Assembly: GCA_945874735.1 (NCBI GenBank)
Contig: CAMCHI010000005.1
Span: forward strand, 17,525 to 81,524
Direction: 5' to 3'
Length of the DNA: 64,000 nt
Source: an uncultured Arcanobacterium sp.
GTDB taxonomy: Bacteria > Actinomycetota > Actinomycetes > Actinomycetales > Actinomycetaceae
Shown here one piece after another: positions 16,813-25,246 of this stretch. Positions within the stretch are counted from its first letter, which is position 1; each line of letters starts with the position of its first letter. A program made the translations under genes and the position numbers. Below the pieces are notes generated by a model. That model had not been told where the DNA came from. It did not search any database and worked only from the letters and a program-made list of their open reading frames with translations.

Positions 16813-17019
16813 TCCCTTTTTCTTGATTACCATAATAGATAATTTGCTTATTTTGCACTACCCAAAACAATTCATGTCCTTGAAAACCAGCATTATGCGT
16901 AGCTGTTAAATAATCTTCTGCTTTCTTTAGCCTGTTAAAGTGCAGTGCCCTTCAGCTTTCCAAATACCGCGCAGTATATATGAATATATTTGAGTTAGAA
17001 GATTTTCGGCTTGTTTTTT
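16813..17019. repeat. 207-bp direct repeat, copy 2
   Basis: This is the partner of 15854-16060, with a single difference. At this copy the right half runs on into the intact N-terminal part of the integrase remnant, so copy 2 keeps the original right flank. Copy 1 keeps the original left flank. That pattern fits a duplication during insertion of the toxin-antitoxin cassette between them. Confidence 0.95.
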
Positions 17020-17166
17020 GGTGGTTACGGTAGCGATGTAGTATGTTTTGCCGTCTTTGCGGTATCTGCCGCGATATTTGCCGGTTCTTGTTTTGTTAAT
17101 ACTGCCGAATAGTCGCTTGTTTATTTGTGGTTCCTGTTCTAAAAAGCAGTCCTTAAAGTAATACAT
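16927..17166 (-). pseudogene. Integrase (tyrosine recombinase) N-terminal fragment
   Basis: A 79-residue frame. The central part GSINKTRTGKYRGRYRKDGKTYYIATVTTKKQAENLL is the arm-type DNA-binding domain of phage/ICE tyrosine recombinases, with the usual hairpin and a K-K-A-E helix. The SAM-like core-binding and catalytic domains are missing; the frame stops shortly after the first helix (ILRGIWKAEGHCTLTG). It lies about 90 bases from tRNA-Ser, a typical integration site. It is read as the remnant of an integrated element. Its last third is duplicated at 15961-16060. Confidence 0.75.
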
Positions 17167-17198
17167 TGCGGGACGTTTTAAGAAAAATAAAAATAATA

Positions 17199-17244
17199 AA
17201 ACCCCTGGTAATCAAGCAGTTTTTACTGATTTACCAAGGGGTTT
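17199..17244 (-). terminator. Terminator downstream of tRNA-Ser
   Basis: AAACCCC-TGGTAA pairs with TTACCA-A-GGGGTTT (one bulge). On the minus strand a TTTATTATTTTTATTTTT tail follows. It ends the tRNA-Ser transcript. Confidence 0.85.
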
Positions 17245-17254
17245 ATTTTAGTGG

Positions 17255-17343
17255 CGGAGACAGAGGGATTTGAACCCTCGAGCCAGCTTTCACCGACTAC
17301 TCCCTTAGCAGGGGAGCGCTTTCGACCACTCAGCCATATCTCC
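17255..17343 (-). tRNA. tRNA-Ser (anticodon GCT)
   Basis: An 89-base class II tRNA with a long variable arm. The acceptor stem is GGAGATA with TGTCTCC. The anticodon arm CTCCC-CTGCTAA-GGGAG carries GCT, and the T arm reads GGGTTCAAATCCC. The discriminator is G and CCA is not encoded. An integrase remnant lies downstream of its 3' end. Confidence 0.96.
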
Positions 17344-17478
17344 ATGTTGCAAAATAAATATTTCCACAACAGACTAAAGTTTAACACTTAGTAAGAAACT
17401 CGCAAAGTCACCAGCACATATCGTAATAAATTACATTAAAATAGCCAGCACTCCTACGCCTAAGTATTTTACCCGTAA

Positions 17479-18615
17479 TTAATCTTCAGATTTTTTCTGC
17501 AACAAACAAATAATCTCCATATGTTTGGTATGTGCAAACATATCCACCACTTGTGCTTGCTCTACTTGAAAGTTGTTCATTATCGCTAAATCTTTAGCTA
17601 AACTTTGCGCATTACAAGACGAATACACTACTTTTTGCACTTGTGAGTTATTCACCCACTGCGCTAACTCTGCCCCAATTCCACGACGAGGCGGATTTAG
17701 CACTAGCGCCTCTGGTTGAACTTTCTGCTCCAATATCCATTTAGTAGCATCAGCAGCCACAAATTCTAAACGCTGTGCTAACTCTAATTGTACAGCCGTA
17801 TCATTAGCGGCTTTCACCGCTTCCGGCATAGCTTCCACGCCTTGTACTTTTTCCACTCCAGCTTCGGCTAAAGCAAAAGCAAACCCTCCGATACCGCAAT
17901 ATAAGTCCCAAGCTGAGCTTGCCCCTGCTAACCAGCTAGCCGCTTGCTGGTAAAGCACTTCTGCTTGAGCAGTATTGGTTTGGAAAAAAGATTGCGGACG
18001 TAACTCTAAATAAATACCTGTATTAGGCAGTAAAAACGGTAAAACTGTTTGAGAGGTTAAAATGATTTCTTCCTCTCCTTCTAAAATTGCTTTATGTTCT
18101 GGTTGTATATTTAACGAAACCACTTTTATTTGCGGTAGTTTTTCCAGTAAATGCGGTAAATTTTTCCGAATAATTCCTTGTACACCAGCTCTACGCACCA
18201 CAAATCGCACCATTAATTCTTGACTAGGCGAAGCCGTGATAAGCAAATACTTTAAATCTCCACTAGCGCTATTTACTCGGTAGGGACGCAATTTGCACTG
18301 CTTAATAAATTCTGCCAATCGTGGTATTACTGCCTTAATTTCAGGAAGTGGCAGTGGGCAGTTACGTAAATCTTGGTCGGATATACCTAGTTGTACATTT
18401 TCATAACTGCCACTCACTACCAGCTTTACTTTATTACGAAAATTTTCTTTCCTAGATACGGCTATTGGTAACCAAGTTTTTGCCGGAATTAACTGCTCTG
18501 CATATTTTTGTTTCGCCGCTATTTGTTCTTCCCAAGGGAGAGCTAACTCTGTGCAAGAACCACAAACTCCCGCTCGATAATATCTACACTCTACCGCCAA
18601 AGATAAGCTAGCCAT
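17479..18615 (-). CDS. rlmC: 23S rRNA (uracil-C5)-methyltransferase, RlmC/RumB type
   Basis: A SAM-dependent methyltransferase that converts a uracil of 23S rRNA to 5-methyluracil. The short N-terminus goes straight into the iron-sulfur motif without a TRAM domain, which favours RlmC over RlmD. Counting from the upstream ATG at 18636, the cluster cysteines are C17, C25, C28 and C93, the catalytic nucleophile is C341 in YSSCN, and the general base is probably E374. NPPRRG is the substrate-binding loop. Two starts are possible: 18615 has AAGGA upstream, while 18636 lies inside the HAD gene. The preferred start is 18615. It overlaps the HAD gene end and forms an operon with it and the TetR gene. 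Confidence 0.9.
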   Translation of the reverse strand: MASLSLAVECRYYRAGVCGSCTELALPWEEQIAAKQKYAEQLIPAKTWLPIAVSRKENFRNKVKLVVSGSYENVQLGISDQDLRNCPLPLPEIKAVIPRLAEFIKQCKLRPYRVNSASGDLKYLLITASPSQELMVRFVVRRAGVQGIIRKNLPHLLEKLPQIKVVSLNIQPEHKAILEGEEEIILTSQTVLPFLLPNTGIYLELRPQSFFQTNTAQAEVLYQQAASWLAGASSAWDLYCGIGGFAFALAEAGVEKVQGVEAMPEAVKAANDTAVQLELAQRLEFVAADATKWILEQKVQPEALVLNPPRRGIGAELAQWVNNSQVQKVVYSSCNAQSLAKDLAIMNNFQVEQAQVVDMFAHTKHMEIICLLQKKSED

Positions 18616-19264
18616 GTATTTTGTTTCCTTGGTCATCAGCGTCTATCTCACTAGCTAAAAATGCTGTCACTGTCTTTTTAGCACGGGAAATATCGGTAAA
18701 GTGGTGTACCTGCCAGCCGTATTCTTTCGCAGAAAGCGTGTTTTCTAAAGTGTCATCGAAAAATAAAATTTCTGATTTATTCACAGCTAATTTTTTCGTA
18801 ACATACTCATAGATAGCTGGGTCTGGTTTAGCTAATCCTATCTCGCAAGAGAAAAAAGACGGAGTAAATTGAGCAAGCCAAGGCTGACTTTGCTTGATTA
18901 AAGCTAATAGTTGGGTAGGAATATTGGAAAGTAGTGCTACTTTAGTACCTGCAGTAGTGAGTTCATTTAACCATTGCACCATTTCCGGCACATTTTGACT
19001 ACAAGAAAAAGCATCTGCTTGCAGAAAATCAGTAACAGATACCGGCGCATGTGCCCCTAATTCTTGCTGTAATACTTGCAAATAATGCGCATAGTCCCAA
19101 ATTCCGGCATCTAGATTGTGTCGTAAAGCGCGATAGGAATGCCAGAATTCTGCTGTGCTCACATTTTGGGCATTTAAGTTGAAAGCCTGCTCCACTTTTT
19201 GCCGTCCTTGCGGAGTTTGGAGCTGCATAAATAACCCATATAAATCAAAAAGGAGCACACCCAT
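18608..19264 (-). CDS. HAD-superfamily hydrolase
   Basis: A 218-residue haloacid-dehalogenase-fold protein. Motif I is LLFDLYG (D7 nucleophile), with Tyr at the +2 position where most phosphatases have Asp. Motif II is VALLSN. The Lys motif is GLAKPDPAIY, and motif III is ILFFDDTLEN. The helical cap lies between residues 15 and 90, as in subfamily IA. Related HAD-IA members with an aromatic residue at +2 exist, including dehalogenase-like and YihX-like proteins, so phosphatase activity cannot be assumed. It lies 9 bases after the TetR gene and overlaps rlmC, so all three are one operon. The substrate is unknown. Confidence 0.85.
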   Translation of the reverse strand: MGVLLFDLYGLFMQLQTPQGRQKVEQAFNLNAQNVSTAEFWHSYRALRHNLDAGIWDYAHYLQVLQQELGAHAPVSVTDFLQADAFSCSQNVPEMVQWLNELTTAGTKVALLSNIPTQLLALIKQSQPWLAQFTPSFFSCEIGLAKPDPAIYEYVTKKLAVNKSEILFFDDTLENTLSAKEYGWQVHHFTDISRAKKTVTAFLASEIDADDQGNKIHG

Positions 19265-19273
19265 TTTGTATCC

Positions 19274-19999
19274 TTAGGCCTTTGCTGGAAATAATCCTTG
19301 CAAAGCATTCAGCACTGCTGTAGATACGACTGTAAAATCTTTTCCTTGGTCTAAAAGATTCATGCCTGTTTCTAGTAATGCACGATTAATGCGCGAATTA
19401 ATATCGGCATTAGCCAAATCTACTTCTCGCCATAAAGCTGTAAGACGCATTCCTAATTCCACATGAAAATCAGCTACCATTTCCGAGGAATAGGCTTCGC
19501 GCTGGGTGGAGAATTTTTCTGCTACTAGTTCACGTTCATGAGGGTTAGCAAATCGGATAGCTGGCTTCTCGCCGCCTACTGCCATTGCATTATTCAATTT
19601 ACTATGATGGTTATTGCCGGTTTCTGTTTTTCCACTATTTCGTCGGCTGTTTTTCATAACGGAAATTAACCAATTATGTCCAGTAGTTTTTGCCATTTCT
19701 AAACTAGCTAACGTAATATCCAATATCTGCTGCTGGGCTGAAGTTTCCCAATTCACGCGCTTAGCTACTGCTTCTTTCCATTGTGGCAAATAACGTTCTA
19801 ATACTAGGTTGCGTAAATCGTCTACTGAATTTACATAACGATAAATAGAGTTACGGGCGATACCAGCTTGTTTAGCCACTGCGCCTGCTGTTAGCGCATC
19901 TGGCCCTACTTCCCGCAAAATAACTTCTGCAGCATCAATTAAAGATACATACATCTTTTCATGATGTTCTTTAACAGTAGCAGCCGAAATTTTTGGCAT
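19274..19999 (-). CDS. TetR-family transcriptional regulator
   Basis: A 241-residue regulator. Residues of about 18-65 form the TetR_N helix-turn-helix (IDAAEVILREVGPDALTAGA...IARNSIYRYVNSVDDL). The larger helical C-terminal part should bind an unknown ligand. The stretch at about 115-140 is rich in Asn, Ser and His and may be a loop. It is the first gene of a minus-strand operon with the HAD gene and rlmC. A dyad TGAAGTT-N8-AACTTCA at 20039-20060 lies just upstream and could be its own operator. Confidence 0.92.
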   Translation of the reverse strand: MPKISAATVKEHHEKMYVSLIDAAEVILREVGPDALTAGAVAKQAGIARNSIYRYVNSVDDLRNLVLERYLPQWKEAVAKRVNWETSAQQQILDITLASLEMAKTTGHNWLISVMKNSRRNSGKTETGNNHHSKLNNAMAVGGEKPAIRFANPHERELVAEKFSTQREAYSSEMVADFHVELGMRLTALWREVDLANADINSRINRALLETGMNLLDQGKDFTVVSTAVLNALQGLFPAKA

Positions 20000-20038
20000 A
20001 ACCCCTCTTTTTCTTAATATCCGCTCAGAGTTAAAGCC

Positions 20039-20060
20039 TGAAGTTTAGTGTTTAACTTCA
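20039..20060. promoter_or_regulatory. Candidate TetR operator
   Basis: TGAAGTT and AACTTCA form a dyad separated by 8 bases, 40-61 bases upstream of the TetR-family start codon. Size and position fit an autoregulatory TetR operator; binding is inferred only. Confidence 0.45.
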
Positions 20061-20180
20061 ACGCTTTTATCTGAAAAATTTTCTACTTATATTTTCACCT
20101 ATTTTGTGGGCACGCCCTAACTAAAATGATTTAAGCACACATTTTCTAACTAAAAACTGCTTGCCAAAATTTGTAAAACT

Positions 20181-20228
20181 TTGACCATCTCATTTTTAAC
20201 CAATTACTGCTAAAAACGAGATGGCCAA
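20181..20228 (-). terminator. Terminator of the symporter gene
   Basis: A long hairpin joins CCATCTCATTTTTA with TAAAAACGAGATGG (one mismatch) around a 12-base loop, 16 bases past the symporter stop. The T-rich tail on the minus strand is moderate. Confidence 0.7.
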
Positions 20229-20243
20229 ATAGTTTTATTAAAT

Positions 20244-21506
20244 TTAGTTTACGCGACCGTGAATAATTTCGTCTGTCTGCTCTAAACTAGCTACTGCTTG
20301 ATCCCCTAAAGAACCATCTGCTAGTTTATCTACTACAATCGCAATAGCTCCGTCGCCCACCACATTTGCGGCAGTACCAAAGGAGTCAGCAGCCACATAC
20401 ATTGCCACCATAATGGCATACATTGGATCAGTAAACGCCAACATTCCTTGTAATACGCCTTGGGAAGCGGTAATTGCGCCACCTGGCACACCAGGAGCAG
20501 CCACCATAATTACACCCAACATAAAGATGAAGCTCACCATAGTGGAAGTAGCTACTTCAATTCCGAGCATATACTGTAGTGCTACCGCAAAAGCCGTAAT
20601 TTTAATTACTGAACCAGTTAAATGGATAGTGGCGCATAGTGGAATTACAAAATCAGTGATTTCTTGACTGACTTTATTACCACGAGTGCATTGTATCGTC
20701 ACTGGAATAGTAGCAGCAGAGGAGGAAGTACCTAGTGCCGTAAAGTAGGCTTCTTTCATACCCCAAATCGCACTAAATGGGTTGCGTTTAGCCACTACTC
20801 CAGCTAGTACGTATTGCAAAACGATAGCTAGAATCGTAAGAATAAATGCAAATAGGAACACTTTTCCTAATGCCATTAATACGGTAACAAACTGTCCACT
20901 CTTGGCCATGTTGAGGAAAATGCCGAAGATGTGTACTGGTAGTAATGGCACCACTACTTTCGTAATTACTAGCATTACTAACTTACGGAATTCTTTGCTT
21001 ACTTCCATTAACTTTTCAGCAGCTACTGCCGACATTCCTAAACCTAGTACGAAAGCTAGGATTAGAGCCGTCATTACTCCAAATACAGGTGGGAAGGTGA
21101 AACTTGGATCCATGATGGAAGCAACTGCATTTTCTGGGGAAACCAAGTCTGGCACTTGCTGTCCTGCTAATAAATATGGATATAGAACTTCTGATAGTCC
21201 CCAAGTGGCAAAGCCAGCAAGCAAAGTAGACACATAAGCGATAATTACGGTAATTAGTACCCATTTACCACCCGAACGACCCAACTCAAAAATAGCTGGA
21301 GTAACTAGACCCACGATAATCAATGGCACAATGAACCCAAGGAACTTGCCAAATAAATCGTTAAATGTAGCAAAAGGTACAATTGCCCATGTTGGCAAAA
21401 TGTATCCAAGTAGGGAACCTAGCACGATAGCTAGGATTACCCAAAATAGCAGGGTCTTAAACATTCGGGAGGCGAAGCTCAGTCGAGCTTCTTGGTCGTT
21501 TACCAT
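20244..21506 (-). CDS. Dicarboxylate/amino acid:cation symporter (DAACS family)
   Basis: A 420-residue inner-membrane transporter with about eight transmembrane helices and two re-entrant loops. The family signature is clear: a serine-rich GTSSSAATIPV segment (hairpin 1), a later LTGSVIKITAFAVALQYMLG segment, and a GVPGGAITASQGVLQG hairpin 2. Proteins of this kind (GltP, DctA, SstT) use Na+ or H+ to import glutamate, aspartate, C4-dicarboxylates or Ser/Thr. The GVPGG and AADSFGTAANVVGDG motifs resemble glutamate or Ser/Thr carriers; the exact substrate is not decided. It is monocistronic, with a hairpin terminator downstream and the TetR operon beyond. Confidence 0.93.
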   Translation of the reverse strand: MVNDQEARLSFASRMFKTLLFWVILAIVLGSLLGYILPTWAIVPFATFNDLFGKFLGFIVPLIIVGLVTPAIFELGRSGGKWVLITVIIAYVSTLLAGFATWGLSEVLYPYLLAGQQVPDLVSPENAVASIMDPSFTFPPVFGVMTALILAFVLGLGMSAVAAEKLMEVSKEFRKLVMLVITKVVVPLLPVHIFGIFLNMAKSGQFVTVLMALGKVFLFAFILTILAIVLQYVLAGVVAKRNPFSAIWGMKEAYFTALGTSSSAATIPVTIQCTRGNKVSQEITDFVIPLCATIHLTGSVIKITAFAVALQYMLGIEVATSTMVSFIFMLGVIMVAAPGVPGGAITASQGVLQGMLAFTDPMYAIMVAMYVAADSFGTAANVVGDGAIAIVVDKLADGSLGDQAVASLEQTDEIIHGRVN

Positions 21507-21595
21507 AAGAATCTCTTTCTACTAGACCTACTTTTCTGGTGTTATTCCAGTTTTATATGTGAATCCTAGAATAATAAAGAAAAACAAATAAAAAA

Positions 21596-21620
21596 TAAGT
21601 GTCCACAAAGCGGACACTTA
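21596..21620 (-). terminator. Terminator of the tgt operon
   Basis: TAAGTGTCC and GGACACTTA form a 9-bp perfect stem with a 7-base loop. On the minus strand it is followed by TTATTTTTTATTTG. It lies 29 bases past the tgt stop. Confidence 0.88.
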
Positions 21621-21648
21621 TTCCAAAAACTTATCCGAAATGCACAAA

Positions 21649-22872
21649 TTAACCGTAAAAACGTCCTAAAGTTTCATCTCGAAACTCCTCATAATATCCA
21701 CCCTCAATTGAAGCGCGAATATCATCTACCAACTTCACCGTAAAATGTTCATTATGGATAGTAGCCAAAGTAGAAGCCAACATCTCTTTAGCCTTAAATA
21801 AGTGATGCAAATACGCTTTAGAATAATGCGTGCAAGTATAACAAGTACAGCCCTCTACTAAAGCCGAAAAATCAGTCTTATAGCGAGCGCGATTCACGTT
21901 AAACCTGCCATCTGGAGCATAAATAGCCGCATTACGCGCCACTCTAGACGGATTGACGCAATCAAAAGTATCCGCTCCAGACTCTATGGCACGGAAAAAA
22001 TCATCTGGTTCGGAAATACCTAGCAAATGACGGGCTCTATTCTCGGGCAGTTCTTCACAAACCCAGCCCACAATTGTGCCTAAGTTTTCTTTCTCTAAAG
22101 CTCCCCCGATACCAAAACCATCAAACTGCTGGCCGTCAATTTCCATTGCTCCCAAATCACGGGCTGCTTTTCGGCGCAAATCTTCATATTGCGCACCTTG
22201 GATTACTCCAAATAACTGCTGATAAGGTTTATCCACTCGTTGCTCTGTCAATTCTTTATGAGCCCGCAAACACCGCTGTGCCCATAAACGTGTACGCTCC
22301 AAAGATTTTTCTTGATACTCACGAGTGTTTAACAAAGTAGTAAGCTCATCGAAAGCAAAAATAATATCCGCCCCGATTTCATGCTGAATCCGCATAGAAA
22401 CTTCTGGAGTAAATCTATGCTTAACACCATTAAGATGAGAACGGAACCACACCCCATCATCATCTACACTTGCTAAAGACTTCCGCTTACCAGCAGTTTC
22501 TTTATCCCCCACAGTTTTCCCGGAAAACTCTTGGGAAAGCACTTTTTTAAACCCAGCTCCTAAGCTCATCACTTGAAAACCGCCTGAATCAGTATAGGTA
22601 GGCCCTGGCCAATTCATAAACTTACCTAAACCACCTGCGGCATCTAAAATATCTGAGCCTGGCTGCAAATATAGATGATAAGCGTTAGAAAGTACTGCTT
22701 GTGCTCCCACTTGCGCAATTGCTTCCGGCAACACTGCTTTCACAGTTGCTTTTGTGCCCACTGGAATAAATGCCGGAGTCTGAATGTCACCGTGTGGAGT
22801 GTGAATAGTGCCGGTACGCCCTAAAGACTTTCCATCTTTAGTAACCAACCTAGTACCTAATGTAAACGCCAT
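21649..22872 (-). CDS. tgt: tRNA-guanine transglycosylase
   Basis: A 407-residue enzyme that exchanges guanine-34 of tRNAs with GUN anticodons for a queuine-type base. D95 (YTDSGGFQ) is the general acid/base and D304 (TFDCVNPSR) the nucleophile. Zinc ligands are C342, C344, C347 and H373. It is about 30 residues longer than the E. coli enzyme, mainly through a charged insertion at about 112-140 (KETAGKRKSLASVDDDG). The gene is 22 bases downstream of the YhhQ-type transporter gene on the same strand. No queC, queD, queE or queF gene is near, so the operon looks like a salvage unit. Confidence 0.95.
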   Translation of the reverse strand: MAFTLGTRLVTKDGKSLGRTGTIHTPHGDIQTPAFIPVGTKATVKAVLPEAIAQVGAQAVLSNAYHLYLQPGSDILDAAGGLGKFMNWPGPTYTDSGGFQVMSLGAGFKKVLSQEFSGKTVGDKETAGKRKSLASVDDDGVWFRSHLNGVKHRFTPEVSMRIQHEIGADIIFAFDELTTLLNTREYQEKSLERTRLWAQRCLRAHKELTEQRVDKPYQQLFGVIQGAQYEDLRRKAARDLGAMEIDGQQFDGFGIGGALEKENLGTIVGWVCEELPENRARHLLGISEPDDFFRAIESGADTFDCVNPSRVARNAAIYAPDGRFNVNRARYKTDFSALVEGCTCYTCTHYSKAYLHHLFKAKEMLASTLATIHNEHFTVKLVDDIRASIEGGYYEEFRDETLGRFYG

Positions 22873-22894
22873 AAAATCACCTTATTACTGTTAG

Positions 22895-23590
22895 TTACTT
22901 CGCCGTGTAACTCTGTTCACGCCGTTTAACCCAACCTATCACCATGTAGGAAAGTGGGAGTAATACTATTTCTACACCCACTTTATACAAGAACCCTATC
23001 ACTGTTAGGTTGATAATCGTGCCTAAAGAAACAGTACCTACCCAAGCAATAACACAGAAAATCAAAGAATCCACAAATTGACCAGCAATAGTAGAACCAA
23101 CGAGTCGCGCCCATAAATGCCGCTCACCCCAGCGTTCTTTAATCCGTACTAAAACCCAAGCATTAAGAAGTTGTCCTAATAGATAAGCCAACAGCGAAGC
23201 TACCACAAAACGGGGAACCACACCCAACACTGCTTCAAATGCGGCTTGCCCAGTATATTCCGGATGAGCAGGCGCCATAATGATTAGCCAAAAAACTAAA
23301 GAAGAAATAATGGAAATTACAAAACCAAGCACAATAGCACGGCGTGCTTTCGTAAAACCATATACTTCCGAAAGTACATCTCCAATAATATAGGTAAGCG
23401 GGAATAAAATTGCTCCCCCGTCAAATACTAAACTTCCTACCGAAATCAGTTTGGTAGCTCCGATATTGGAAAGCAGTAAAAACGCTACGAAACATACTGC
23501 AAACACATCATAGAGAGTTTTACGGGAAGAAATAGGAGTGGTTGAAGTTGCATCATGGTTAGGTGCATGAAAATCTGATTGATATTGCAT
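22895..23590 (-). CDS. Queuosine precursor transporter (YhhQ / DUF165 family)
   Basis: A 231-residue membrane protein with about six transmembrane helices. Signatures are LLLSNIGATKLI, GGAILFPLTYIIGDVLSEVYGF and the C-terminal FVDSLIFCVIAW. Proteins of this family (QPTR/YhhQ) import queuosine precursors such as preQ0, preQ1 or queuine. It is immediately upstream of tgt (22-base gap), which strongly supports a role in queuine salvage. The leader (23591-23827) shows no clear preQ1 riboswitch by eye. Confidence 0.92.
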   Translation of the reverse strand: MQYQSDFHAPNHDATSTTPISSRKTLYDVFAVCFVAFLLLSNIGATKLISVGSLVFDGGAILFPLTYIIGDVLSEVYGFTKARRAIVLGFVISIISSLVFWLIIMAPAHPEYTGQAAFEAVLGVVPRFVVASLLAYLLGQLLNAWVLVRIKERWGERHLWARLVGSTIAGQFVDSLIFCVIAWVGTVSLGTIINLTVIGFLYKVGVEIVLLPLSYMVIGWVKRREQSYTAK

Positions 23591-23827
23591 TGCAATCTCT
23601 TTTCTATATCTGGAGTTTCTTGTTTGGTTTAGGGTTACAGACGCACGAAAAACTTTTACCTTAATCTAGATTTGGTAAACAGTTTGCCCGTATCTGGTTG
23701 TGCGCACTGCCCTACGCACCGCCCCACAAATATATTTTCTGTATTCAGTTGTGTTTCCTGACCTCTATCTATTACATACACCTGGAGTGAATTGTAATAG
23801 CTAATAAATCAGATTAGGAGAAAACGA

Positions 23828-24112
23828 TTAAGAGTTACGTTCCGTCCATACTTTTTGTACATAAGAACAAACTGGCACAATAGCATATTCACCTTTTGCT
23901 ACCTCATAATCTAGCGCCTTATTCGCTAGAGCTTTTGCTAAGCCTTGTCCAGTAAATTCTGACTTCACCGTTAAACGGGTGAAATAAATTTCAGCATCTA
24001 CTATTTCGTAACTCAAATAGCCAATCACTAAATTATCGTTACGGGTACGCAACTCCCATTGCCCAGCAGGCTCGTTATGCACAATTTCGTATATTTCTTC
24101 GTTAAAGCTCAT
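23828..24112 (-). CDS. Small GNAT-family N-acetyltransferase (COG2388 type)
   Basis: A 94-residue protein with the compact GNAT form known from COG2388 (YjdJ): FTRLTVKSEFTGQGLAKALANKALDY contains the acetyl-CoA pyrophosphate loop (FTGQGLA), and PVCSYVQKVW is the conserved C-terminal segment. Proteins of this small family acetylate unknown acceptors. It stands alone on the minus strand between the queuine pair and a DUF4261-like gene, with gaps of over 100 bases on each side. Confidence 0.85.
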   Translation of the reverse strand: MSFNEEIYEIVHNEPAGQWELRTRNDNLVIGYLSYEIVDAEIYFTRLTVKSEFTGQGLAKALANKALDYEVAKGEYAIVPVCSYVQKVWTERNS

Positions 24113-24221
24113 CTGCTTTCACCTCACTATGTATTTATAAAACTACTGCCTACAAATATCCACTTGAACATCTCATTAGCTAAAATTCTGCAAAAAAAAT
24201 TACCTAAAGCCATGCCGTTAT

Positions 24222-25073
24222 CTAGCTATACCACACCCGTATAATAGGGGAACTATCAAAAGGCGAAACCTCTTGCGTCAAAGCTAATTTGTCGTTTTGT
24301 GAACTTCCTAAAGTCTGCCCTGGAAGTAAATAAGTATCACTAGAAATAATGTAGTTGGCAATATCAGCCAGCAAAGTATAAACTTCATCAGCTGAACGAG
24401 TAGATTCCCGCACTTCCAAATCTAAATGCCCAAACAACGGCAGACCCAAAGTGCGTCCCACACTTAAATCGGGTTGTAAGGTACGGATATTTATCCATAA
24501 CGGAATAGGCACTTCACCAGTGGTGAGCATTTCTGCTAATTCTGTAACCATGTGCGGAGGCTGTACCACACCTAATTCAGAACGGAAAATACCTATCGCT
24601 GCAGGTTCACGCATAAATGCGTCAATCACTTGCGTCATCAACATATGTGCAGCCAACATTCGGCGTTTTAATTTAATTTCTGTAGCAGTATCTGCCGATA
24701 AGTTTTTTTCTCCTGAAAGTTCCCCTTCATGTGCTTTATCCAGCGGAGCATAAAAAGTGATTGGCAAGTAAAAAGCATGGTCAGGCACTATACCATTTTC
24801 GATTTCTAATTTTCCTGATACCGCGCTGAGCATCACTTGCACGCCTTGTTCGCTGAAATTATATAACTGCCCAGGTAGTAAATCGGGGTGTTGCTCATCT
24901 GGAGTTACCGTTGTCCATTGCCCTTCTACTGGCAACGACCATATGGAACGCAACCGTTCTAAAGCTACTTCCACATCAATCGGAGCAGAATATAATGCCA
25001 CCACCGATAAAAATTGGGGAGCATTAGGGTGAATTGCGCCCACTCCAAGATTTTGCATATCTACCTGCCTCAC
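24222..25073 (-). CDS. DUF4261-like conserved protein
   Basis: A 283-residue cytosolic protein with no transmembrane segment. The C-terminal third holds the motif RTLGLPLFGHLDLEV, which resembles the core of the DUF4261 family. An internal segment (about 130-180) is helical and charged. An acidic insertion (KAHEGELSGEKNLSADT) separates the two halves. Its function is unknown. It is a single-gene transcription unit on the minus strand, and the 170-base gap upstream shows no special feature. Confidence 0.6.
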   Translation of the reverse strand: MRQVDMQNLGVGAIHPNAPQFLSVVALYSAPIDVEVALERLRSIWSLPVEGQWTTVTPDEQHPDLLPGQLYNFSEQGVQVMLSAVSGKLEIENGIVPDHAFYLPITFYAPLDKAHEGELSGEKNLSADTATEIKLKRRMLAAHMLMTQVIDAFMREPAAIGIFRSELGVVQPPHMVTELAEMLTTGEVPIPLWINIRTLQPDLSVGRTLGLPLFGHLDLEVRESTRSADEVYTLLADIANYIISSDTYLLPGQTLGSSQNDKLALTQEVSPFDSSPIIRVWYS

Positions 25074-25246
25074 TAATAGTTACCCGTAGTTATACTGCCA
25101 GCTCAAATTTAACTTACGTAGAAAACTCTATTCATCTACACTGATTTTACTAGATTTTATTAGCTCTGCTGCCCCAGCTTTAGATAAAACAATAGCAAGC
25201 CAAACACTTCATACATATCCACATTTTCTACCACTGCTAGTTAGTT

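Noticed and set aside
23591..23827. preQ1 riboswitch in the leader of the queuine transporter gene
   Set aside because: A short leader was searched by eye on the minus strand; no clear preQ1-I stem with A-rich tail was found. A covariance-model search would decide.
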